Shown: positions 1-9,032 of the stretch, in pieces
Layout: the number at the start of each line of letters is the position of its first letter
How positions within the stretch are numbered: position 1 is the first letter of the stretch
DNA from: Acanthopleura granulata
Lineage: Eukaryota; Mollusca; Polyplacophora; Chitonida; Chitonidae
Direction: 5' to 3'
Length of the DNA: 64,000 nt
NCBI GenBank assembly: GCA_016165875.1
Contig: JABBOT010000080.1
Location: 32,366,299 to 32,430,298 of the forward strand
Made by a program: the position numbers and the translations under genes
The notes under the pieces: model-generated
What the model was told of the DNA's origin: nothing
What the model saw: only the letters and a program-made list of their open reading frames with translations
The model's database searches: none

Positions 1-300
1 GCCAGTGTTACGCCAAAGACCAGTGGTTTATATCCCGGGCTCTTCTGATTTTCTTCACCCATGAAGCAATCACAACAATCAATTATACAAATAAACGTGA
101 TTTCCTAAGGGACAGAACGGGCTCCAGAATGTCTCTCTGATAAATAGACCATCACTTTATACAGGAAGACCTTTGGTAATCAGCAATGTGTGTGTGAAGT
201 GCTAACTTATGCACATGTATGCCCTGGAAAACACCATCTCCTATACAAGATATTTGACCTGGAAAAATCATATCCTCCTTGCACCTATGTTACAACTTAC

Positions 301-367
301 CTCCATGTGCGTCTTGGACTGACGATAAGAGCCCCAGTATAAGGATAACCAACAGTCCCTTCAACAT
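301..367 (-). CDS. Gene C, first coding exon (signal peptide) of a ten-cysteine family gene; rest lies off the left edge
   Basis: Read leftward from the ATG at 367-365, this exon encodes 22 residues, MLKGLLVILILGLLSSVQDA plus HG, a typical secretory signal with a leucine/isoleucine core. It then stops after one base of the next codon at a clean GTAAGT donor (300-296). The phase-1 end and short signal-only exon match the first exons of genes A, B, D and E. No exon-2 homologue is visible in the 296 bases to the left, so the remaining exons should lie outside the window. It is head-to-head with gene A (ATG at 4219), 3.9 kb apart. That this is a family member is inference from exon design; no mature sequence is visible. 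Confidence 0.55.
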
Positions 368-1423
368 GGCTGTTCCTTGGAGGAGTTCAGAAAAGGCCTG
401 TGAAACACGTTTTGTCCCTTTCAAGGCTATAGCAATAACAGCTCCTGGCTAAACATGTACAGCCATTCGCATTTACAATTTGTAAAGGTCAAACAAAAGC
501 ATTCAGTGGAAATTATGAGAAATAATTTGCCTGCTGGAAGGACCCATATGTGGGAAGTTATCCTAATTGTAATGAACGCACGTGTAATGTTAATGCACGT
601 TACGTGGATTTTTCAATATATGGTCTAGGTTGTACGTATTCAAGCCAGTTTAATGTTATATGTCTGTAATAATAAATGCCATACCACTGAAATTAGCCTG
701 ACTTATAGGAAATAACTGATCGGTAATAAAAGAACAGCCTATATGGATTTATGTACAATTTGGATCTGCGACAGTCATTGACAGTCCTACGGTGTCCAGA
801 ATGACGACTTCTTAAATGGCTAAACTAGGTATATAAAAGTATCAGCCATTATCACTGTTTCCTTTGGTGTACCTGATGCTTTGCATTTCCCATTGAGGAG
901 ATTGATGGTTTGTTCCAAGAAATAGATGATGGTATAGTATAGTGACAATGGCCTCAATAATTATTCTTAAAAGGCCTGTCTTGGATCGAAAGCCAGACCT
1001 GTTTCGATTATTTACGTACATGCCGTATGAATTACATAACCATGGGCTTCAATTATTTTCATAATAGTCTCACCTTGCGATATCTCGCTGTGGAAATGTC
1101 AACTGTATTATAATCCATGCATAATGACGCGGGAATCATTTACAACCAAACAGGACGAGTTAATTTTGTCTGAGTCAATCTGTCCATGTACTTGTCAACA
1201 TTTCAATACATTAGGGAGGTACTACCGCAAATTCCATCAAGACCGCGTGAAATAATGGATCGTATGTTCTCTGCAAGGTGGTTTTTCATGAGAAACTATT
1301 CTAATATAAAAGACTACAGCATTGGGAGTAAAACCACAACAGCGGTGACAGTGCGATAATCGGCAAATGGCCACACTTAAACGGCTTCAATTTAGTTTCT
1401 TATCTGAACCTTGTATGTTTGTT
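368..1423. other. Intergenic, no gene seen
   Basis: This lies between the divergent genes C and A. I see AT-rich sequence with no family exon and no recognisable repeat. An ATG at 948 starts with MASI like gene A, but lacks a hydrophobic core and a donor and was not annotated. Confidence 0.5.
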
Positions 1424-1665
1424 GGAGTCTCCGTGACCGAAGTGGTTAGAGTGCCAGCGAAACATATTGACGCAGGAGCCTCTCACCTCCGCGGTCTCTG
1501 CGACTTAAAGTCCAGCTCATGTAGATTTCCTCTCCTGTTGTAGATCTTCACAACCCATGAATGGCCGTGGGTTGCCTCCCAACTGGCTTTGTCAAGTTTC
1601 CTCCTACCATAGTGATCGTCGCCGTCGTTTAAGTGAAATATTCCTGAAAATGGTGTACAGCGCCA
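1424..1665 (+). repeat. tRNA-derived SINE, near full length
   Basis: It starts with a pol III A-box-like stretch (GTGACCGAAGTGGTTAGAG, about 1432-1450). It continues through the family body (CTTAAAGTCCAGCTCATG, 1504-1521) and a tail of the form ACCATAGTGATCGTCGCCGTC, then AAGTGAAATATTCCTGA. The same body and tail recur many times in this window on both strands. Confidence 0.75.
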
Positions 1666-1703
1666 TCGGAATGTATAGGGGAAGATAACTCGGTGATAAC
1701 TCT

Positions 1704-1745
1704 GTGGCAATCTTGTGGTTGGGGAGGGGCATTTGACCAGGTCAA

Positions 1746-1788
<43 letters not shown>

Positions 1789-2013
1789 CCTTAAACAACA
1801 TGACACTACGCTGATCTTGGTCCTTGGACCATAACTCAGTATTATTTCTCTTTCACAACTTAATTTCAGTCATCATGGCTAGTATTGAAAATAAGGTTCA
1901 TAATTGGTTTAAGTAATTTCCGATACACTGTGGACTTTATTTAAAAGTCCTGATCCAAACGTATTTATACCGTCTTATCTGACCTGGTCAAATGCCAACC
2001 ACAAGACTGCCGC
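1704..2013. repeat. Inverted repeat with TA microsatellite loop
   Basis: The left arm (1704-1745), reverse-complemented, matches the right arm (about 1979-2013) at nearly every base apart from an 8-base gap. The loop carries an uninterrupted (TA)n run at 1747-1786. The right arm runs into the broken exon-3 copy at 2006. The left arm, read on the minus strand, continues with the same exon edge (TTGCCACAGAG), so the arms probably come from two inverted copies of that exon boundary. Confidence 0.6.
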
Positions 2014-2132
2014 AGAGGCCCGACCCCATGGAAGGCGTTGAACAGGTCTGGGCGCCATGTAATGGTCAGTGGACGTTACATGACCTGATGGAGATGAACA
2101 TTGCTGCGCCAGGTTTTACTAAACCTCTATGA
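2006..2132 (+). pseudogene. Broken exon-3 copy of the ten-cysteine family
   Basis: This is a clear nucleotide match to exon 3 of gene A (5793-5941), including the shared stretch TGTAATGGTCAGTGGAC. It reads LPQRPDPMEGVEQVW.. where gene A reads MPQRPEPMECVEQAW... The first cysteine of the exon is glycine. The middle has lost about three codons. A stop (TGA, 2130-2132) stands just where the third cysteine should follow, and there is no donor. I see no partner exons nearby. It is a decayed partial duplicate of gene A, lying 2.2 kb upstream of it on the same strand. Confidence 0.75.
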
Positions 2133-2214
2133 ACGTTCTTTCTTTTCTCTGTTATTATTTTATATGAGCAATTGTCAGTATATATGTATTTTTATGTCTT
2201 GCACATCGATGTGT

Positions 2215-2345
2215 AGCAACAAACACCAGTCGTAAAACACCAATCAAATACCAAGCAACATATTTGCTGTCTGACTGGTACATTAATACTGTGCTCAATT
2301 AACAATTGGATTCGAACACGCGATCTCATTGATTAAGGGCCTGCT
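2215..2345. repeat. SINE fragments (tail on +, tRNA-like head on -)
   Basis: GTAAAACACCAATCAAAT at 2233-2250 is the common SINE tail in plus orientation. GGATTCGAACACGCG (about 2307-2321) is the reverse complement of a pol III B box (GTTCGAATCC) and points to a minus-strand SINE head. Boundaries are uncertain. Confidence 0.4.
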
Positions 2346-2654
2346 GGTCGCAGGGAACCAGGGCTTTCGCAATCGTATAGCGATTGAAAGACTGTTGTCA
2401 TCCTGTCTTAAATGCATTGTAACTCTTCATTGTTATGCTAAGAGGCTTAGCATTTGACCGAGATCTTGAGCTATGTATACGCCATAACCTGCACTGATTA
2501 CGGGAGGTCCTTCTCCAAGCCTTTATATTTCTGTATGCGTCGTACTTACTGGAGAGGTCTTTGACTCAACGGTCCGTGACGATTTGTCATTAGTTATCAG
2601 ACCTACATGCCGTTTATCAATTTGAACTCCACCTTTGCGTACGTAGGACAGTTT

Positions 2655-2735
2655 TTGATGACATATCCCATGGCATAAGAATTCCAGATTAAAGGTGATT
2701 TATAACGTTGCTAAGCATGTCATAAACAATGTACT
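2655..2735 (+). repeat. Dispersed repeat C, copy 1
   Basis: ATATCCCATGGCAT..GAATTCCAGA..AGCATGTCA is repeated in the same orientation at about 12875-12945, with scattered substitutions. No coding content is seen. Confidence 0.5.
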
Positions 2736-2841
2736 TCTGTCCCTTTTAGATCCGTATGAACTCGTCTTCTGAAATAACTTTGGTTACATTTTTTGTTATC
2801 TTTCCTTTTATAGCACCCCACCTACAGATTTCAGGCACGGT

Positions 2842-3783
2842 ATTTTAATGACACTTAATGCCCAGATATCCCTCATTAAAAGAAAAGAACACATTTATGC
2901 AACCTACACCTTAAATAAAAGAGCTATACAAATTGTGTGGAATACTGTTTTTTTTTTGTTTTTTTTTGAAGGTTTCGTAAAAGAGACAAACTGTTTTAAA
3001 CATCGTCATTTTGTACAAAATCCACCTATTCGGGGCACATAAAAAGTCCCGCCATGTTTTAGACGTGTCCAATAAAAATTCTCCTTTCCTTCTCTCGAAT
3101 ATTCATTGTGGCGTCACTGTGCTTAAGGTTTTACTCCTACCATTTAATTAACGTGCATTTCCAGTCTCAGCTAAATATGTTCGTACATCGTGATAATCGT
3201 GGATTTTAAGTTCTGTTAAAGCCAACTCTAAAAAGGAAGATTTTCAGATGTACTAGAGGGTCACATCATGCATACATGCGTGGCTGTACGCTGCTAAAAT
3301 GTGTCTGAATTGCGATGTCCTGAAGGCAGAGAGCGCAACCTGTCCTTTCACGGATTGTCCCTGTCAAAGCCATAAATCCCGGTTCCCACTCACTTGAGTT
3401 TGATGCGTGGTCGGTCGAACTACTGCTCTCAGCCGCACCCCTCTGCGATTCAGACTGGTAGTCTCGTAAGCCGAAGTTACATTCACTATCATCAGAACTA
3501 GAGCTGGGATTCCCACTGAAGCCCTCCAGTACGTTATCTACATGATTTTTTTACCTTCAGAAACGGAAAAGCTACTTTGCAAAGCTAAGCACGATGACGT
3601 AAGCAATCTGTTAAAATGGCGGCCTAAAAAGGCTTCTCAGTCTTGGATGTTTAACTATTAAATACTCAAATAACAAGCACTTCCTCCAGAAAATTGAGAT
3701 TTTTTATTTATCCATAAGTAAGGGTCTTTCTTTTAAGGTATAGGATGTATAAATGTGTTCTTTTCTTTTAAGTGTCATTAAGA
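2842..3783. mobile_element. About 0.94-kb non-autonomous DNA element with long TIRs
   Basis: The left end (TAATGACACTTAA, from 2845) and the right end (TTAAGTGTCATTA, to 3782) are exact inverted copies. The inverted similarity continues about 80 bases inward through AAAGAAAAGAACACATTTAT on the left and ATAAATGTGTTCTTTTCTTT on the right. TA on both outer sides fits a TA target duplication, as for Tc1/mariner-type MITEs. The interior has no transposase frame. Confidence 0.65.
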
Positions 3784-3785
3784 AT

Positions 3786-4104
3786 CACCAATTCACTCAA
3801 AGTTCTGTAAGTTTTATGTATCAATACACGACTTGACCAAAGAACCTGTGCTAGCGCCCGGACTAACTGTTTTATCGTGGAATTATAGCCGTAGTCATGT
3901 TACATGCTGTGCGAAACATATCATTCCATTTCAGCCATAGTTACGAGTGACATAATTGTATGAATGACCCAATTGTATAAGGATGGGTCCCTGTCCTCTG
4001 TATAGTATTCATCCACACTCCCTGTAGTCATCCGATGTCTGGGTGTACTAAATCGTCACTTACTCGACGTGCGCATAATGGGGAGATCATTAAGACATAA
4101 TAAC
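3786..4104. other. Upstream region of gene A, nothing recognised
   Basis: AT-rich sequence between the TIR element and the candidate TATA box of gene A. No repeat or exon was recognised. Confidence 0.4.
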
Positions 4105-4110
4105 TATAAA
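4105..4110 (+). promoter_or_regulatory. Candidate TATA box of gene A
   Basis: TATAAA stands 109 bases before the gene A ATG, which would leave a 5' UTR of about 75-80 bases. It is a short motif in AT-rich DNA, so support is weak without transcript ends. Confidence 0.3.
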
Positions 4111-4218
4111 TGACGTTATATTTTGACTAATCATCCTGCAGTTACACAAAGATAAGCAGATTTAGCCCTGAACTATGTGCTTTGGAGCCACTATGTGAGT
4201 TGCCAGACTCCTGTGACC

Positions 4219-7200
4219 ATGGCTTCAATATGGGCAGGCTTGCTGCAAGTGATGGCCGTCACTGTTCTTGGCGGTAAGACACAAATAACCCGAGCTAGCC
4301 ATGTTAAGAAATAGACGCAGGGGATAGAACATCTCTCTAGCTAAAGCTCCAATTGTACAATAGGAACAGCTGTATTCTTTTGCGCCCAGAATCAGAGGAA
4401 ACTTCCCGTTTATATTCAGCCTTTACTTTGATTATTGTGATTGCTCAGCCCTTTCGTGTGGCCTTGGGTTATGATGCCGCGTGCTGGAAGTCAACAAAAT
4501 TCCTGCTAATTCAGATTGTCAGGCCATCTTGACTTCAGAGGGTGTGTATGGGGTGTGCTACTATTTAATGATTTACACGAACAAACGTTTTCGTATGTCT
4601 TATATATTTACCGTAGAAAGCTTTTTTTCTGCTTCCAGCCGGCCATTTTTGTTGTACAGATGAATGCTTTGTATGAAAATAATGGAAATGGAGAGTTACA
4701 TTTATGAAAGTTTGAAATTTTGGGCGAAAGGGTACAGGTACCTTGGCTCCCCAGAGGACTATCGGTATGGTCAGTCCATCACGTGTAAGCATCAAGTGAT
4801 TTAGAACCATGTAACGATTGGACATGTTGCCGTATTCACTCTTTGTCCCCGCCATGTTGTGGCTACGTCGTGTAAATCGCATCCAGGTTCGTTGTTCCTT
4901 GGCGGATATATCGTTCACTTTTTTTCCATGTGCAATTCTAAGGGTATGGTACTTTGGAACCAGGATTATGATTCTTTTATTAAAAACTTTCAAAAGTGCT
5001 GCGAATATCAATGCGTCAGTGGCTCGTAAGTGCATGTGTAAGAGCTATCTTAATGTCGCCTGTGGGAGTTTTCGAGAGAATTCGACTGAGTTTCTGTGCT
5101 GTAGTCCTATATCAAGGGAGCTAATTGTGTTTGTTCGTTGTAGTTTCGGGTTACCCAGTGGACTGCCCGATGGGCTACAGTCTTACTGAGAACCTCCGAA
5201 GATGTTACCGACAGACAGGTCTGTCATATAAGCCAGGCCACCCCTTCATCAACGTCCGGGCCTTGGTGAAATTCTGTAGGTATGGAATGTCCTTGACACC
5301 ACAACGGGGTTTTCAATCGAGTTAATGACAATGCAGTTGATCACAATTTTTACAAATCTTATATTCTGCTGATGATGGAGTGTTGTATAAATTCGCAATA
5401 GTAAGCGAAGTCTCCAAATCACAGTTCAGCCCCAAAACAGGTAAAACAATATCCGAAGTCAAATTCCATAGGATTAGTTTCACGAATAACATTAGCATCG
5501 CAATCTCTCAAAAATATATGTGATTTTATCCTATAGAAGTAAACAACAATTTACACTGCTAGCGACACGCTACAGATGTGAAACATTCTCTTTTAATCAT
5601 CATGACGGATATTTATCCGAGGGTTCCAGAACGTTTACAGTTCCTCCGACATATTTCCCTTACAAGATTGACATCATTTGAAATGGCACTGGATATGTGT
5701 CACACCCTCGTTGTGTTTTCGCTCTCCCATGTGGATGTGCATGTACACACAGCCTTATCTAACCTTGTCAACTGTCTCTCCTCTCCCGGAAGAATGCCAC
5801 AGAGGCCCGAGCCTATGGAATGTGTTGAACAGGCCTGGTCAGCATGTAATGGTCAGTGGACATTGGAGGACCGGATGAAGTTCACGGTAGAATTGGATAT
5901 CGTCAAACCAGGCTTCACTTACCTTTGTTCCCAGGACACAGGCAGGTGAAAACAACACACAACAGATCCACATACTGATGGCTCAGCGTCACTGAATCAA
6001 ATATCACCAAGCATAGTGGACAATTCTAAACTTAAATCCTTTGTCAAAAGTGTGAAAACTGTACACCTATACATGCAACTGTACACCACACATTTGCTTG
6101 CGGATTTTTTTCGATTTGCAATTTTCGTCTTCTTCACTTATCGATCTGTTACACATCACAAAATCTCTCTCTGTAAGGCCACCGTGGTCAATTTCTGCTC
6201 GCCTGTTAGTCTGACATACACTTGCATTTATAGAGCAGTTATACAGATAGGTCCAGATCAGTCACTTCAAGAGATATGGTCGACCCAAATTTGGATTTTA
6301 AGCAAATTTTGTTTGCGACATGTTGACGAAATTTTTGAAATTCGTTCATAAACTAAACCAGAAATTAAAAATATTCATTGAGTATGTACCTTTTACAAAG
6401 CCGGAGAAGTCCTGCCAAAAACCTAAAGGCATTAGGGGTCAGTCGATATTGGCTATGCAAACTCAGATAATTTCAAAGTTTGATACACATAGATACTTGT
6501 AAACAGCACTGAGAAAAGGTTAACTATAATATACTCATTAAACTACGTTTAACAGCGTCACAACAACAACAACATTTGCACCCATCTATCGAGCAGTAGT
6601 TTTGCGACAACTGGCCACCAATTACAACTCTGCTGAGCTCTCTTGTACGCCTCTTTTTGGCAGACCTTGTTACGAAAGAGCCGTAAGTCCCTCTTTTAGG
6701 CACCTCAACCGCCCCGTTTGTTTACATATGAAGTTCACTGAGCGCTGTGCCCATGTTCCATTTCTACTGAATTGACAGTCTCTCATTCAGATATTCTGAC
6801 AGACTTTTGAGTTTTCATTTTTTTCCCTTAATTTTAAACATTTGCTTATCGTACAATGATGGTTGTGGAAATAGCGAAAAGCTTGGAACTTTTACTTCTT
6901 GAGATAAATACCAAATACTCATGTCATCCTGCAATAACACAAAACTACCTACTATTTCCCTTTAACATCTGTATGCTTTCTGTGCTGGCTTCAGATTTAG
7001 AGGAAAACGCTGAGTGTGTCGACAGTGCCAAGTTCAAGATCGAAGGATGTTTGCTGCAGGCTCAACACGAAGCAGACCAGCTGCGAGGCTCCTTCGCGAC
7101 TGTCGCAGCCATTTCGGAGAAGCAAGAGACTGAGATTCAGAAAAGGTGCGTTGGTAATATTATGGACGTAATGGCTCATAGCGTGTGAAAATGTAGCGTG

Positions 7201-7716
7201 ATATAAAGTGAATGTTAAAAAAGAACATGGATAAGAATGCACCAGGAAGAAAATGTTGGGAACTGTATATTTATTTTGTACATGCAGGAGAACATAGCCA
7301 ACATTTCTTATGCCTGACGTGTAACCATAGATGCCTGCATATATAAACCAGAATTCTCTCTTATAGACTAAGGATTTCCGAGGTCTCTGCACTGTTTTCA
7401 TGCTTCTGTGATACCTGAATAACATTCTACACCTGAGGCGACTAACAAATTACGGTTAACGCCTCTGCATTATTTCTATCTAATCTTGTTTAACCCATGG
7501 TGATCTGTTTTTTATACACGACTGTCCATTAGCTGCAAAGGCTTTGGTGTGTATGAACCCTAATGACATTGTGTAACTTTCACTTGCAGTTTTGGCGAGG
7601 CAGCTGTGTCATGCAGTTATCGGGTGGTGTCACAATTCTGCAACAAGAAGATCGCCAACATCATTGGGAACTTCATCTATGCTGTGTATCTCGATCCGTA
7701 TGTCTCCCAGATCTAG
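4219..7716 (+). CDS. Gene A: complete five-exon gene for a secreted 205-residue ten-cysteine protein
   Basis: Exons are 4219-4273, 5144-5279, 5793-5941, 6995-7145 and 7590-7716, joined in phases 1, 2, 1, 2; the CDS is 618 bases. Exon 1 is a signal peptide (MASIWAGLLQVMAVTVLG). The mature part has ten cysteines: C-x12-C then a C at the exon end (VKFC), C-x7-C then YLC, C-x10-C, and C-x8-C. Exon 5 ends with the aromatic motif GNFIYAVYL before TAG. Acceptors are all AG and donors GT, except after exon 3. There only a GC donor (G|GCAGGT) keeps the frame and the family length of 149 bases; the GT three bases on puts a stop in exon 4. The protein should be extracellular and mostly helical. I do not recognise the family. 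Gene B runs toward it, converging downstream. Confidence 0.82.
6545..6964 (+). repeat. Dispersed repeat A, copy 1 (in gene A intron 3)
   Basis: A roughly 420-base unit ends about 30 bases before gene A exon 4. It recurs inverted at 13918-14362. Shared stretches include AACTGGCCACCAATTACAAC, GGACTTACGGCTC (as complement) and AAAACTACCTACTATTT. No coding capacity; the class is unknown. Confidence 0.65.
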
Positions 7717-7799
7717 GGACTGCAACTAAGGTCGGTCTCCAGAGTTGCAAGTTAGAATGTGTTTTACCAGAAAATTCTCTTGTGATGCAGAGTTAAGCG

Positions 7800-7840
7800 A
7801 ATAAACACGAACAATTCATGAATGCGTGCATGTGAATAAA
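7800..7840 (+). promoter_or_regulatory. Polyadenylation signals of gene A
   Basis: AATAAA occurs at 7800-7805 and again at 7835-7840, 84 and 119 bases after the gene A stop codon. That is a normal distance for a short 3' UTR. Confidence 0.5.
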
Positions 7841-7935
7841 TGCTAACAAATACAAACCAGCAATTTTAGGATGAAATTTGCTCGATTTATTCTGAAGTTT
7901 GTTATACAAGTTATGGTCAGATACGGCAATCGGAA

Positions 7936-8180
7936 TAATGGTTGGAGGAAATCGGCCAGAGCCCGGGGAGACTTAAGTCCATCAGCAGGTTACTGGCAGA
8001 CTTTCCCAGGTACGACCGAAAAGAAAGTGAGCATCAGTTGATCTGGAACACATAGCGACCACACTGATGAGAGCTTCCTATGTCACTGTCCCTGTCACTG
8101 TCACTAGAACTCACAACGACCGCATTTGGTGAGAGGCACTGGGCCATAACGCCGCGCTGGTGCGCTAACCCCTCTGCCTG
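7936..8180 (-). repeat. SINE, minus orientation, degraded
   Basis: Plus-strand text AGCAGGTTACTGGCAGACTT and GGGCCATAACGCCGCGCTGGTGCGCTAACC is the reverse complement of the SINE body and head. The middle is disrupted by a short GTCACTGTC tandem run. Confidence 0.6.
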
Positions 8181-8431
8181 TCATCTTTATAGCGCAGTGG
8201 TGGAAAATGCATGTGCATAAAGCGACATGAGAGGATATGGGAGTGCAGCTACAGGGCTTTATCTACCTAGTAACGGTAGACTACTGCTAAAGGTTTGGAT
8301 CAGCTTGGCTCTTGCGGGCAGGATAATTATAATGTTCTCATTTGTTTCACATCCTTTCAGCTTTGTAAAGCTGATTCCACGGGACCAGGTTCACCTCCAT
8401 CCTTTCGGATACGGATTTTTTTTTTTATAAA

Positions 8432-8540
8432 GAAAATAATTTTATTTGTTTACATCTGACTCGTGTTTGGCCCTTACTCAAAAATATTTCACGTATTCGA
8501 CGGACATCAGGTTTGAGAACAGAGCCCGGAGAAAACCACC
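8432..8540 (-). repeat. SINE 3' part, minus orientation, interrupted by a minisatellite
   Basis: TTACTCAAAAATATTTCACGTATTCGACGG is the SINE tail in reverse. The text then passes through GAGCCCGGAGAAAACC into a tandem array instead of the usual SINE body. Confidence 0.55.
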
Positions 8541-8770
8541 ACACATCACCAGATACCTCACAAACCTGACAAAACCACATCATCCCAAGAGATACCTGAC
8601 AAACCACCTCAGCTCACCACGTACCTGACAAACCTGACAAAACCGTCGCACCTTGCCAGATACCTGGCACACCTGAAAAAACCACCACACACTGCCAGAT
8701 ACCTGATAAACCTAACAAACAAACACCGCACCTTGCCAGATACCTGACAAACCTGACGAAACCACTTGAT
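8533..8770. repeat. Minisatellite, about six units of 30-42 bases
   Basis: The unit is close to CCRCACCTTGCCAGATACCT followed by GACAAACCTGACAAAA, imperfectly repeated. It sits inside a SINE copy at the position where the SINE would read CCGCAGGTTGCTGGC. Apparent reading frames on the minus strand here simply reflect the repeat. Confidence 0.7.
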
Positions 8771-8961
8771 AAAACTGAAAAAAGAAGAATCCCGGCACCT
8801 CACCGGATATCTGCCATGCTGATAAACGCGACCATAATCGTGGACAACCCTGCGGATGGAACATGGCGAATATAGCGCAGTCGGTGTCGAGGTTAGCGAT
8901 ACTGCCATGCTAAGCTTAAGATAATCAATGACCGATAACTTTTAAATCGTTCCGTATACAT

Positions 8962-8967
8962 TTTATT
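8962..8967 (-). promoter_or_regulatory. Polyadenylation signal of gene B
   Basis: TTTATT on the plus strand is AATAAA on the gene strand, 66 bases after the gene B stop codon. Confidence 0.45.
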
Positions 8968-9032
8968 AAATGACTTGTCAACGAGTTTCAGGGTTTGGGA
9001 CATAGACACCGTGGCAATGACCACAGACGTCT

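Noticed and set aside
946..990. ATGGCCTCAATAATTATTC as a decayed copy of gene A exon 1 (MASI..)
   Set aside because: Similarity is limited to about a dozen bases, with no hydrophobic core or donor.
4565..5035. 156-residue minus-strand open frame
   Set aside because: It lies within gene A intron 1 on the opposite strand, with no motif, signal or splice context.
5578..5949. 123-residue plus-strand frame taken as one protein
   Set aside because: Only the part from 5793 is coding (gene A exon 3); the upstream part is intron that happens to stay open.
8425..8908. Overlapping frames on both strands near 8.4-8.9 kb
   Set aside because: They are translations of the minisatellite and SINE.
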